The notes beneath the pieces were generated by a model. The model saw only the letters and a list, made by a program, of their open reading frames with translations. It made no database searches and was not told where the DNA came from. The position numbers were made by a program, and so were the translations under genes. Shown piece after piece: positions 8,391-17,276 of a stretch of 47,973 nucleotides of DNA. The first letter of the stretch is position 1. Each line of letters opens with the position of its first letter. This DNA comes from Geodermatophilaceae bacterium (GTDB taxonomy: Bacteria > Actinomycetota > Actinomycetes > Mycobacteriales > Geodermatophilaceae), in NCBI GenBank assembly GCA_013695685.1, contig JACCZY010000125.1:1-47973 (forward strand). Reading direction: 5' to 3'.

Positions 8391-9608
8391 ATGGTCAGGG
8401 AGCCTCGCGTTCTCGGGATCGTCCTCGCCGGCGGCGAGGGTAAACGGCTGTGGCCGTTAACCCAGGACCGGGCCAAGCCCGCTGTCCCCTTCGGCGGGAA
8501 CTACCGGCTTATCGACTTCGTGCTGTCGAACCTGGTGAACGGCGGCTACACCCGGATTTGCGTGCTGACGCAGTACAAGTCGCACTCCCTCGACCGGCAC
8601 ATCACCACGACCTGGCGGATGTCCTCGCTGCTCGGCAGCTACGTCACGCCGGTCCCCGCACAGCAGCGACTGGGCCCCCGCTGGTACACCGGCAGCGCCG
8701 ACGCCATCTTCCAGAGCCTCAACCTCGTGTACGACGAAGAGCCCGACTACATCGTCGTGTTCGGGGCCGACCACGTGTACCGGATGGACCCACAGCAGAT
8801 GGTCGCCCAGCACATCGACTCCGGTGCCGGGGTGACGGTCGCAGGGATCCGGGTGCCCCGCGAGCAGTCCACGCAGTTCGGCGTGATCGACACCGACGGC
8901 GAGCGGATCACCGCCTTCTTGGAGAAGCCGGCCGACCCACCGGGGCTGCCGGACAACCCGGAGGAGATCTTCGCCTCCATGGGCAACTACGTGTTCAGCA
9001 CCGACGTCCTGCTCGAGGCGCTCCGGCTCGACGCGGGTGACGAGGGTTCGGTCCACGACATGGGCGGCAACCTGATTCCCATGCTCGTGGAGCAAGGCTG
9101 CGCCTACGTGTACGACTTCGCCCACAACCACGTCCCCGGTGCGACCGACCGGGACCGGGGCTACTGGCGCGATGTCGGAACGCTGGACTCGTATTACGAG
9201 GCGCACATGGACCTGGTGTCCGTGCATCCGGTGTTCAATCTTTACAACCGCGCCTGGCCGATCTTCACCCTGCCGCCGCAGCTGCCGCCGGCGAAGTTCG
9301 TCGAGGGTGGGCTGGCGCAGGAATCGATGGTCGGGGCCGGGGTCATCGTCGCCGGCGCAACCGTCCGCGGATCCGTCGTCTCACCGAACGTCAAGTTCAA
9401 CGGCGGATCGTACGTCGAGGGCAGCGTGCTCCTGGACGGCGTCCAGATCGGCGCCAGGGCGGTGGTGCGCCGGGCGATCCTGGACAAGGGGGTGGTCGTG
9501 CCGCCCGACGCCCACATCGGTGTCAACCTGGACGCCGACCGCGAGCGTTACCACGTCACCGCGTCCGGTGTGGTCGTTCTGGGCAAGGGCGCCAAGGCTC
9601 TCTCGTAG
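8391..9608 (+). CDS. glgC: Glucose-1-phosphate adenylyltransferase (ADP-glucose pyrophosphorylase)
   Basis: A 405-residue enzyme converting glucose-1-phosphate and ATP to ADP-glucose, the donor for GlgA. Visible marks are [14 protein letters not shown] with the following [36 protein letters not shown], a SMGNYVF metal and substrate region, and C-terminal left-handed beta-helix hexapeptides ([31 protein letters not shown]). The ATG at 8391 is preferred over the ATG at 8385 because it matches the mycobacterial N-terminus and sits 7 nt from a TAGGGT -10 box. It converges with the O-methyltransferase gene. Confidence 0.96.
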   Translation: MVREPRVLGIVLAGGEGKRLWPLTQDRAKPAVPFGGNYRLIDFVLSNLVNGGYTRICVLTQYKSHSLDRHITTTWRMSSLLGSYVTPVPAQQRLGPRWYTGSADAIFQSLNLVYDEEPDYIVVFGADHVYRMDPQQMVAQHIDSGAGVTVAGIRVPREQSTQFGVIDTDGERITAFLEKPADPPGLPDNPEEIFASMGNYVFSTDVLLEALRLDAGDEGSVHDMGGNLIPMLVEQGCAYVYDFAHNHVPGATDRDRGYWRDVGTLDSYYEAHMDLVSVHPVFNLYNRAWPIFTLPPQLPPAKFVEGGLAQESMVGAGVIVAGATVRGSVVSPNVKFNGGSYVEGSVLLDGVQIGARAVVRRAILDKGVVVPPDAHIGVNLDADRERYHVTASGVVVLGKGAKALS

Positions 9609-9622
9609 CCCCGGCCCGTCGA

Positions 9623-10252
9623 TCAGGGACGGTGCAGGGCAGCGAGCAGCCCGTCGCCGAGCGGCAGCAGCGTCGGGACCAGCTGTTCGTGATCGCGGAC
9701 CGTCTTGGTCAACTCGCGCAGCGCCACGGTCTCCGGGTCGCGGGCAGTTGCCTCGCCGACCCGGCCGCGTCCCAGCACGCCCGCGAAGACGACGACACCA
9801 CCGTGGCGCAGTAACCGCAACGCTTCGGCGAGACAGTCGAGGTACTGGCTCTTCGGCCCGTCGATGAAGACGAGGTCGTACGCGGCGTCGGTGAGCCGCG
9901 GCAGCACCTGGAGTGCGGCGCCGTTGATCAGGCGGGTCCGGGTGGGCGCGATGTCGGCCTCGCGGAAGCTCTGCCGTGCCGCCCGCTGGTGCTCGGCCTC
10001 GGTGTCGACCGAGGTAAGGATGCCGTCGGCACGCATCCCGGCGAGTAGCCAGAGACCGGACACGCCGGCGCCAGTTCCCACCTCGACAACCGCGCGGGCG
10101 TCGAGCGTCGCGGCGAGAAAGCGCAGGGCGTTGCCGGCAGCTGCTGTCACCGGCTCGCAGCCGAACTCCTCGGAGCGCGCCCGGGCGGCGACCAGTGCCT
10201 GGTCCTCTGCCCCGAAGCTCTCGGCGTACTCCCGGCTCGCCGAGCTACCCAT
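9623..10252 (-). CDS. SAM-dependent O-methyltransferase, catechol-OMT type
   Basis: A 209-residue class I methyltransferase homologous to M. tuberculosis Rv1220c, which also sits next to sigE. The SAM-binding [14 protein letters not shown], the acidic SVDTEAEH, and the [15 protein letters not shown] segment (Asp for metal) identify the O-methyltransferase-3 family. The ATG at 10252 has GGAGG 5 nt upstream. A GTG at 10264 would add four residues. The substrate is unknown. It is transcribed divergently from sigE. Confidence 0.9.
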   Translation of the reverse strand: MGSSASREYAESFGAEDQALVAARARSEEFGCEPVTAAAGNALRFLAATLDARAVVEVGTGAGVSGLWLLAGMRADGILTSVDTEAEHQRAARQSFREADIAPTRTRLINGAALQVLPRLTDAAYDLVFIDGPKSQYLDCLAEALRLLRHGGVVVFAGVLGRGRVGEATARDPETVALRELTKTVRDHEQLVPTLLPLGDGLLAALHRP

Positions 10253-10322
10253 CGCGACCTCCACCCTGTCCTATGCGTCCCGCAGACCCTATCCGCGCCG
10301 ACGCGGCTCCCGCACACGCGCC

Positions 10323-10348
10323 GGAACACCATCGCGCACCGAAGCGTT
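10323..10348 (+). promoter_or_regulatory. Candidate ECF-sigma promoter of sigE
   Basis: GGAAC (10323-10327) is followed after 18 nt by GTT (10346-10348, in the context CGTTAT). This fits the SigH/SigR/SigE-type consensus GGAAY-N17/18-GTT. The predicted transcription start near 10355 gives a leader of about 80 nt to the GTG at 10439. In mycobacteria sigE has a SigH-dependent promoter, so the arrangement is plausible. The motif is short, so chance occurrence is possible. Confidence 0.45.
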
Positions 10349-10438
10349 ATCGCGGCGAGTGGATCGACGCGGGACAGACAGGGCACCATGGTCTCTGGTC
10401 GTACCGTCACCGAACATGAGCTCGAGGAGGGAGGCGCG

Positions 10439-10993
10439 GTGTCCGAGGCGCTTGCCGACTTCGCGGCCTGGGTCCCTCCCAGTTGGGACGAGGTGGTCCG
10501 TCAGCACTCCGCCCGCGTCTACCGTCTGGCGTACCGGCTGTCCGGAAACCCGCAGGACGCCGAGGACCTGACCCAGGAGACCTTCGTCCGGGTGTTTCGC
10601 TCGCTGGCCAACTACCAGCCCGGCACCTTCGAAGGCTGGTTACACCGCATCACCACGAACCTCTTCCTCGACCTGGTGCGCCGCCGGCAACGGATCCGTT
10701 TCGACGCCCTTCCCGAGGACACCGAGCGGATGCCGGGGTCGGCACCGAGCCCCGAGCAGGTGTACGCCGACACCTACCTCGACCCGCAGATCCAGAACGC
10801 GCTCGACGCTCTCCCGCCGGACTTCCGGGTGGCCGTCGTCCTGTGTGATATCGAGGGCCTGACCTATGAGGAGATCGCGGCGACCCTCGGCATCAAGCTC
10901 GGCACCGTCCGCAGCCGGATCCACCGTGGCCGGGTGCAGCTCCGCGAGGCTCTCGCCCACCTGGCCCCCGAACGCCAGCGGGCGGACTCATGA
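10439..10993 (+). CDS. sigE: ECF RNA polymerase sigma factor SigE
   Basis: A 184-residue ECF sigma factor. Region 2 reads [22 protein letters not shown] then TFVRVFRSL and [21 protein letters not shown]. Region 4 reads [27 protein letters not shown] with the [12 protein letters not shown] helix-turn-helix. This is very close to mycobacterial SigE, the envelope-stress sigma factor. The GTG at 10439 has GAGGAGGGAGG just upstream; an in-frame ATG at 10388 would add 17 residues with a weaker site. Downstream rseA, htrA and tatB complete the expected set. The stop overlaps the ATG of a tiny ORF. Confidence 0.95.
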   Translation: MSEALADFAAWVPPSWDEVVRQHSARVYRLAYRLSGNPQDAEDLTQETFVRVFRSLANYQPGTFEGWLHRITTNLFLDLVRRRQRIRFDALPEDTERMPGSAPSPEQVYADTYLDPQIQNALDALPPDFRVAVVLCDIEGLTYEEIAATLGIKLGTVRSRIHRGRVQLREALAHLAPERQRADS

Positions 10994-11065
10994 GCTCTGC
11001 TAGCCCGTCCGCCTCCGTCCAGTCCGCTCCGGTTGTGTGCTCCCGGCCGGAGGCGGACTCATGAG
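10981..11065 (+). repeat. 14-nt direct repeat spanning sigE stop and rseA start
   Basis: GGCGGACTCATGAG occurs at 10981-10994, containing the sigE stop, and again at 11052-11065, containing the rseA start. The two copies are 71 bp apart and identical. This may be a remnant of a duplicated ATGA junction. Confidence 0.7.
10990..11064 (+). CDS. Possible 24-residue coupling ORF between sigE and rseA
   Basis: The ATG at 10990 overlaps the sigE stop (ATGA). The frame encodes 24 residues, Ser/Ala/Pro-rich and ending EADS, and stops in the ATGA that starts rseA. Its last three residues equal those of sigE because of the 14-nt repeat. It could couple rseA translation to sigE, or be a chance product of the duplication. 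No homology is recognisable. Confidence 0.3.
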   Translation: MSSASPSASVQSAPVVCSRPEADS

Positions 11066-11756
11066 TCTGAAGCCGACCGACTTCCACCTCGCGCTCGAGG
11101 CGGTGGTCGCGTACGCCGACGGCGAACTCAGCCCCGGAGCCGAGGCACGGGCCATCGCACACCTGAACACCTGCCCGCAGTGCTCTTTCGACGTGGCGGC
11201 TCAGCTGGAGGCCAAGACTCTCCTGGTCGGTACCGGCGGGCCCGAGCTGCCGGGCGGTCTGCTCAGCCGGTTGCAGCAGATCCCGTTCACCACCGACCTG
11301 CAGCTGCCAGGGATGGCCCTGGCTATGCACGGCGAGAACCTGCAGGGGAGCCGAGCAGTCGCTGAAACTGACCTCACCGCTACCGCGCCGCCCAGGCTGC
11401 CGTGGCAACCGGCGCTGCCGGCGCAGCCGGGGCAGCCCGGCCGGCGACCCCCGGGCCGAGCCGAGGCCGTGACCCGACCCGGTAACCGCCGGAGGGGACT
11501 GTCCGCGGCTCGCCTGCGCCGACTGCGACGAGGCCTTCTCGGCGCCATGGCCGGGCTCGCCGTAGGCGTGCTCGCGGCCTCGGTCGCGCCCGTCACCGCG
11601 GCTCAGATCACCGTCACCGGCGGCAGCGGCACGGCCCAGAGCCGGCCGGTCCCGAGTGACGACCCCGACGGGGCGGCGGCCTCGGCCCTTGTCGCATCGA
11701 TCTACGACGCGATCACCCCGCGGCGGTTCTCCGGAGCGGCGACCGGCCTGCCCTGA
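11061..11756 (+). CDS. rseA: Anti-sigma-E factor with zinc-binding motif
   Basis: A 231-residue protein directly after sigE. Residues ~25-60 hold the zinc anti-sigma motif HLNTCPQC (HxxxCxxC) within a helical domain that binds ECF sigma factors. A Pro/Arg-rich linker follows, then a hydrophobic segment (LLGAMAGLAVGVLAASVAPV) at about 165-185, probably a membrane anchor. The remaining ~45 residues would be outside. Rv1222 of M. tuberculosis is shorter. The ATG at 11061 has GGAGG 8 nt upstream; an earlier in-frame ATG or GTG at 11037 is less likely. It probably releases SigE on envelope stress. Confidence 0.88.
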   Translation: MSLKPTDFHLALEAVVAYADGELSPGAEARAIAHLNTCPQCSFDVAAQLEAKTLLVGTGGPELPGGLLSRLQQIPFTTDLQLPGMALAMHGENLQGSRAVAETDLTATAPPRLPWQPALPAQPGQPGRRPPGRAEAVTRPGNRRRGLSAARLRRLRRGLLGAMAGLAVGVLAASVAPVTAAQITVTGGSGTAQSRPVPSDDPDGAAASALVASIYDAITPRRFSGAATGLP

Positions 11757-11828
11757 GGGCGCCTGCTGACGCTGACTTCACAGCCCCTCCTCCAAGCTGA
11801 ACGCTGAACCGGAGGGAGGTGCCGTCCC

Positions 11829-13421
<1,593 letters not shown>

Positions 13422-13483
13422 GCTCCCGCCCGGCCGACATAGCGGGTTACCCTCGGGAGGGTCCCGTGCGAGGGAGGAGCGAC

Positions 13484-13903
13484 ATGTTCAGCTCTTTGGG
13501 ATGGGGCGAGATCATCCTGCTGCTCATCGTCGGCCTGTTCATCTTCGGGCCGGACCGGCTGCCGAGCATCGCCAGGGACGTCTCCGGTGCCTTGAAGAAG
13601 GTTCGCGGGTTCGTGACCGGCGCCAAGGAGCAGATCCGTGAGGAACTCGGCGACGACTTCGCCGACTTGGATCTCGGCTCGCTGAACCCGCGGGAATTCG
13701 TCCGCCGGCAGCTGCTCGATGACGACCCGCCGCCGTTCGCTAAGCGCTCGAACGGCGCGTCCCGCTCCGGTAGCACCCGGGTGAGCACCACCAAGGCGCA
13801 CTCGGCCACGATGGCCGACGCCGGGCCGGCGGTCGTCAGCAGGCCGGCCCCGCCGCTGCGTACCGTCGGGGAATCCCCGCCGTACGACGCCGACGCCACC
13901 TGA
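13484..13903 (+). CDS. tatB: Twin-arginine translocase subunit TatB
   Basis: A 139-residue protein with the TatA/B pattern: short N-terminus, membrane helix (EIILLLIVGLFIFGPDRLP, with the FGP hinge), then an amphipathic helix starting IARDVSGALKKVRGF, and a disordered Ser/Pro-rich tail. Length and position after htrA (Rv1224) support TatB over TatA. It takes part in Tat export of folded proteins. The ATG at 13484 has GGGAGGAG 5 nt upstream; the GTG at 13418 would overlap htrA and add 22 unlike residues. Confidence 0.92.
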   Translation: MFSSLGWGEIILLLIVGLFIFGPDRLPSIARDVSGALKKVRGFVTGAKEQIREELGDDFADLDLGSLNPREFVRRQLLDDDPPPFAKRSNGASRSGSTRVSTTKAHSATMADAGPAVVSRPAPPLRTVGESPPYDADAT

Positions 13904-13960
13904 GCGGCAGACCCCTCGCCAGCTGGCCAGCATGGTGGCCGCCTGCGTCGTATCGGCGAG

Positions 13961-14005
13961 ATCGGATGCGGATCTGACCCTGAACTGACCGAAGGCGCAT
14001 CCGAT
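13961..14005. repeat. Inverted repeat between convergent tatB and mrp
   Basis: ATCGGATGCG (13961-13970) and CGCATCCGAT (13996-14005) are perfect inverted copies separated by 25 nt. They lie between two gene ends, so a bidirectional terminator or stem-loop is possible, although the loop is long. Confidence 0.45.
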
Positions 14006-14024
14006 GATGCGCAAGTCGGGGGTG

Positions 14025-15161
14025 TTAGCGGCCGACCGGGGTGAGGCTGAGAGATCGACCGGCCAGTCCGCGCTGCCGGGCCGCCAACGAGTCGGCGACA
14101 CCGAGTAGCGCTCGGGCGGCGGCAGAGGACGGGTCGGCGAGCACGAGCGGCACCCCGTCGTCACCGCTTTGTCGCAGCCGCGATTCCAACGGCACCTGGC
14201 CGAGCAGCGGCACCGGCGCCCCGAGCGTGCGGGTCAGCGCGTCGGCGACGACCTGCCCACCTCCCGTGCCGAACACGTCCATCCGTGACCCGTCCGCCAG
14301 TTCCAGCCAGGACATGTTCTCGATCACCCCGACCACCTGCTGGTGGGTCTGCGTCGCGATCGACCCGGCCCGTTCCGCCACCTCGGCGGCGGCCTGTTGT
14401 GGGGTCGTCACCACCAGGATCTCCGCGCTCGGAACCAGCTGGGCCAGGGAGATCGCGATGTCGCCGGTTCCCGGTGGCAGGTCCATCAGCAGTACGTCGA
14501 GGTCACCCCAGAAGACGTCGGCGAGGAACTGCTGCAGCGCCCGGTGCAGCATCGGCCCGCGCCAGACCACCGGCGCGTTCCCGGGAGTGAACATCCCGAT
14601 GGAGATCACCTTCACGCCGTGGGCCTGCGGCGGCATGATCATCTGCTCGACCTGGGTCGGCTTGCCGGTGACACCGAGCATCCGCGGGATCGAGAAGCCG
14701 TAGATGTCCGCGTCGAGGACGCCGACGGACAGACCCCGCCCAACCAACGCCACTGCCAGATTGACTGTCACGCTGGACTTGCCGACGCCGCCCTTACCTG
14801 ACGCCACGGCGTACACGCGGGTGAGTGACCCCGGCTTCGCGAAGGGAATCTCCGGTTCGGGGTTGTCACCGCGCAGCAGCGTCTGCAGCTGTGTGCGCTG
14901 CTCCGGGCTCATCACGTCGAGACGGACGTCGACGCCGGCCACCCCGGGCACCGCCGACACCGCCGCGGTCACGTCGCGGGTCAGGGTGTCCTTCATCGGG
15001 CAGCCCGCCACGGTCAGGAAGATCTGGACGCCCACCCACCCGGATGCGGCGATATCGACGTCGCCGAGCATGCCGATGTCGGTGATCGGGCGACGGATCT
15101 CCGGGTCGTTGACGGTGGCCAGCGCGGCGCGGATCTGGCTCGGTTCGGGTGCCGGGGGCAT
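14025..15161 (-). CDS. mrp: Mrp/NBP35 family iron-sulfur carrier ATPase
   Basis: A 378-residue protein. An N-terminal MIP18 (DUF59) domain of ~95 residues contains VAGCPMKD. It is followed by a P-loop ATPase with the deviant Walker A motif ASGKGGVGKSSV, the DADIYGFSIPRMLG switch and the LLMDLPPGTGD Walker B region. The family carries Fe-S clusters to apoproteins. The C-terminal CxxC used by many Mrp proteins is absent at the ENMSWLELADGSRMDVFG position, as I recall also for mycobacterial Mrp. GGAGAG precedes the ATG. Confidence 0.93.
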   Translation of the reverse strand: MPPAPEPSQIRAALATVNDPEIRRPITDIGMLGDVDIAASGWVGVQIFLTVAGCPMKDTLTRDVTAAVSAVPGVAGVDVRLDVMSPEQRTQLQTLLRGDNPEPEIPFAKPGSLTRVYAVASGKGGVGKSSVTVNLAVALVGRGLSVGVLDADIYGFSIPRMLGVTGKPTQVEQMIMPPQAHGVKVISIGMFTPGNAPVVWRGPMLHRALQQFLADVFWGDLDVLLMDLPPGTGDIAISLAQLVPSAEILVVTTPQQAAAEVAERAGSIATQTHQQVVGVIENMSWLELADGSRMDVFGTGGGQVVADALTRTLGAPVPLLGQVPLESRLRQSGDDGVPLVLADPSSAAARALLGVADSLAARQRGLAGRSLSLTPVGR

Positions 15162-15239
15162 CTCTCTCCTGGCTGGCGGGGATCTTGCAGGCTACGGCGG
15201 GACCACCATGCCGCCTCGGCCGGTGGCTGCTCGCGGTTC

Positions 15240-15245
15240 TAGTAT
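15240..15245 (+). promoter_or_regulatory. Candidate leaderless -10 box of the MarR gene
   Basis: TAGTAT ends 7 nt before the ATG at 15253 and no Shine-Dalgarno is present. This fits the TAnnnT leaderless pattern of actinobacteria. No -35 is evident. Confidence 0.45.
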
Positions 15246-15252
15246 CCCCGCC

Positions 15253-15777
15253 ATGGACGAACGCCCGCGGAGCGAGCAGGACCGTGACCGCGCAGGCGGG
15301 ACCAGCAGTGCCACCGCCACGCGACCCCTCCGGCGTCCCTCGGCGGCCGGGATGGTTGCCTGGCGGTCGTTTCTCAAGACCCATGCCATGATCACCCGCC
15401 GTCTCGAAGCCGAGCTGATGATCGAGGAGGATCTTCCGCTGGCGTCGTACGACGTCCTCGTCCAACTGTGCGAGGCGCCGGAGCGGCGGTTGCGGATGAC
15501 CGAGCTGGCCGGAGCCGTCCTGCTCTCCCGCAGCGGTCTCACCCGGCTCGTCGACCGGCTCACCCGCGAGGGCCTGGTCACGCGGCAGGCGTGTGAGGAC
15601 GACGCGCGGGGTACGTACGCCGTGCTCACGGCCGACGGCCTGTCCCGGCTGCGAAAGGCTTCCAAGGTGCATCTGCGCGGCGTCGAGGAGCACATGACCG
15701 GCCGGCTGGACACCTCCGAACTGGCCACCCTGACGGAGCTGCTCGAGCGGCTCGACGGCGACGGCTCGACGTACTGA
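15253..15777 (+). CDS. MarR-family transcriptional regulator
   Basis: A 174-residue winged-helix regulator. Residues ~35-170 carry the MarR pattern: DLPLASYDVLVQLCEAPERRLRMTELA in parts, then LLSRSGLTRLVDRLTREGLVTRQ (recognition helix and wing), DARGTYAVLTADG and a helical dimerisation end. The N-terminal 30 residues are polar and unlike the family core. The frame is open back to 14704 across mrp, but the ATG at 15253 lies 7 nt after a TAGTAT box. It is immediately followed by azlC/azlD-like genes, its likely targets. The ligand is unknown. Confidence 0.9.
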   Translation: MDERPRSEQDRDRAGGTSSATATRPLRRPSAAGMVAWRSFLKTHAMITRRLEAELMIEEDLPLASYDVLVQLCEAPERRLRMTELAGAVLLSRSGLTRLVDRLTREGLVTRQACEDDARGTYAVLTADGLSRLRKASKVHLRGVEEHMTGRLDTSELATLTELLERLDGDGSTY

Positions 15778-15836
15778 AGCGCTCCCGTGCTGCCGACGAC
15801 GAGTGGCGACGGAGCGCGATCCGGGATTCGCTGGGC

Positions 15837-16460
15837 GTGGGTCTGGCGGTCGGTCTGTACGGCGCCGCGTTCGGGGCCGCCGCGACGGCGGCCGGCCTCA
15901 GCGTGCTGCAGACCTGCACGTTGAGCCTGCTCATGTTCACCGGTGCATCGCAGTTCGCGCTGGTCGGCGTGCTGGGCGCGGGCGGCGCGCCGGTGGCCGC
16001 AGTGGCGAGCGCCCTGCTGCTCGGTGCCCGCAACACCCTCTACGGTCTGCGACTCGCCGCCCCGCTGGAGGTGCGGGGTATCAGGCGCGCCGTCGCTGCG
16101 CACGGCGTGATCGACGAGACGACCGCAATGGCGCTGGCTGCGCCGAACCCCCAAGCCCTTCGGCTGGCCTTCACCGTCACCGGCGTGAGCCTGTTCACCG
16201 GTTGGAATCTCTCCACGCTGGCCGGCGCGCTCGGCTCCAGCCTGCTGGGCGCCAGCGCACAGGTGGCGCTCGATGCTGTGGTGCCGGCGGCGTTCCTGGG
16301 CCTGCTCTGGCCGCGGCTGCGACACAGCGGAACCGACCGTCTGGTGGCCGGCGGTGGTGCGCTCATCGCGCTCGCGCTCACTCCGGTCGTGCCGCCGGGG
16401 TTGCAGATCATGCTGGCCGCCGCGGCCGTGGGACTCGGTTTCGGCGGGCGGCGCCGGTGA
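15837..16460 (+). CDS. AzlC-family branched-chain amino acid exporter subunit
   Basis: A hydrophobic protein of at least 207 residues with ~5-6 membrane segments, typical of AzlC: YGAAFGAAATAAGLSVLQ, FTGASQFALVGVLGAGG, LLLGARNTLYGLRLA, and the Asp-Glu region VIDETTAMALAA. With AzlD it exports branched-chain amino acids or analogues. The GTG at 15837 is the first usual start, but the same frame upstream encodes a family-like DEWRRSAIRDSLG lead, so translation may begin earlier, perhaps at the CTG at 15774 that overlaps the MarR stop. It overlaps azlD by 4 nt. Confidence 0.88.
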   Translation: MGLAVGLYGAAFGAAATAAGLSVLQTCTLSLLMFTGASQFALVGVLGAGGAPVAAVASALLLGARNTLYGLRLAAPLEVRGIRRAVAAHGVIDETTAMALAAPNPQALRLAFTVTGVSLFTGWNLSTLAGALGSSLLGASAQVALDAVVPAAFLGLLWPRLRHSGTDRLVAGGGALIALALTPVVPPGLQIMLAAAAVGLGFGGRRR

Positions 16461-16759
16461 TCTGGGCGGTCGTGCTGGCGGGCAGCGTCGGCTGTTATCT
16501 GCTCAAGTACCTCGGGCTGGCGGCCTCGCCGGCGCTGCTGGAGCGCCCCGCCGTACGCCGAGTGGTCGAGCTGGTTCCCGCAGCGCTGCTCGCCGCCCTC
16601 GTCGTCGTCCAGGCGTTCACCGACCGGCAAGCCCTCGTTCTCGACGCGCGGGCCGCGGGTGTGGCCGCAGCTGCCGTCGCGTTGCTACTGCGGGCCCCGT
16701 TTCTCATCGTGCTGCTGGTCGCCGGCGGCACCGCGGCGCTGGTCGACGCCCTGATCTGA
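16457..16759 (+). CDS. AzlD-family membrane protein
   Basis: A 100-residue protein with three to four membrane helices, matching the small AzlD partner of AzlC. The GTG at 16457 overlaps the azlC stop (GTGA). Typical AzlD positions are the start VIWAVVLAGSVGCYLLKYLG and the RRVVELVPAALLAAL helix. It forms the exporter with AzlC. It converges with the DUF1003 gene 4 nt away. Confidence 0.87.
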   Translation: MIWAVVLAGSVGCYLLKYLGLAASPALLERPAVRRVVELVPAALLAALVVVQAFTDRQALVLDARAAGVAAAAVALLLRAPFLIVLLVAGGTAALVDALI

Positions 16760-16763
16760 GTGG

Positions 16764-17276
16764 CTACTGAGCCCTTCGTTCTGAACGCTCCGAACGCTCG
16801 GAACGGTCGGCCGCGTCATCGGCCAGCCGGTTCAACTCCGAGCGGATGTAGTCGCGGGTGGCCAGTTCCCCGACCGCGATCCGCAGCGCCGCCAGCTCGC
16901 GGGCGAGGTATTCGGTGTCGGCCTTGTCGGCCAGCGCGCGTTGCCGGTCCTCCTCGATGGTGACCCGGTCCCGGTCGGCCTGCCGGTTCTGCGCCAGCAG
17001 GATGAGTGGGGCGGCGTACGCGGCCTGGGTGGAGAACACCAGGTTGAGCAGGATGAACGGGTACGGGTCCCATCGCAGCGCGATGGCGGTGAGGTTGAGG
17101 GTGATCCAGATAGCGACCAACCCGGTTTGATACGCCAGGAATCGCCCGGTCCCGAGGAACCGAGCGATCCGCTCGCTGAACTGGCCGAAGGCGTCGCCGT
17201 CCAGCCGCGGAACGAGACGCCGGGGCTCCCGCGGCTGGTCCAGCCGGGCGCCCCGCGAGCCTCGCGGGTCGGTCAT
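16764..17276 (-). CDS. DUF1003 membrane protein
   Basis: A 170-residue protein with two membrane helices (FLAYQTGLVAIWITLNLTAI and FILLNLVFSTQAAYAAPLIL), separated by the family sequence LRWDPYP and followed by LAQNRQADRDR and a long charged helix. It ends in a Ser-Glu-Arg triplet repeat. It matches Rv1231c in position next to the MgtE-like gene, with which it overlaps by 4 nt. Function is unknown; operon linkage suggests a joint role with the CBS protein. Confidence 0.9.
   Translation of the reverse strand: MTDPRGSRGARLDQPREPRRLVPRLDGDAFGQFSERIARFLGTGRFLAYQTGLVAIWITLNLTAIALRWDPYPFILLNLVFSTQAAYAAPLILLAQNRQADRDRVTIEEDRQRALADKADTEYLARELAALRIAVGELATRDYIRSELNRLADDAADRSERSERSERRAQ

Noticed and set aside
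9616-9633. CCGTC/GACGG stem between glgC and the methyltransferase
   Set aside because: Only 5 bp and it overlaps a coding end; not a convincing terminator.
14704-15252. N-terminal extension of the MarR gene to 14704
   Set aside because: It reads antisense through mrp and is unlike any MarR protein; the 15253 start has its own -10 box.
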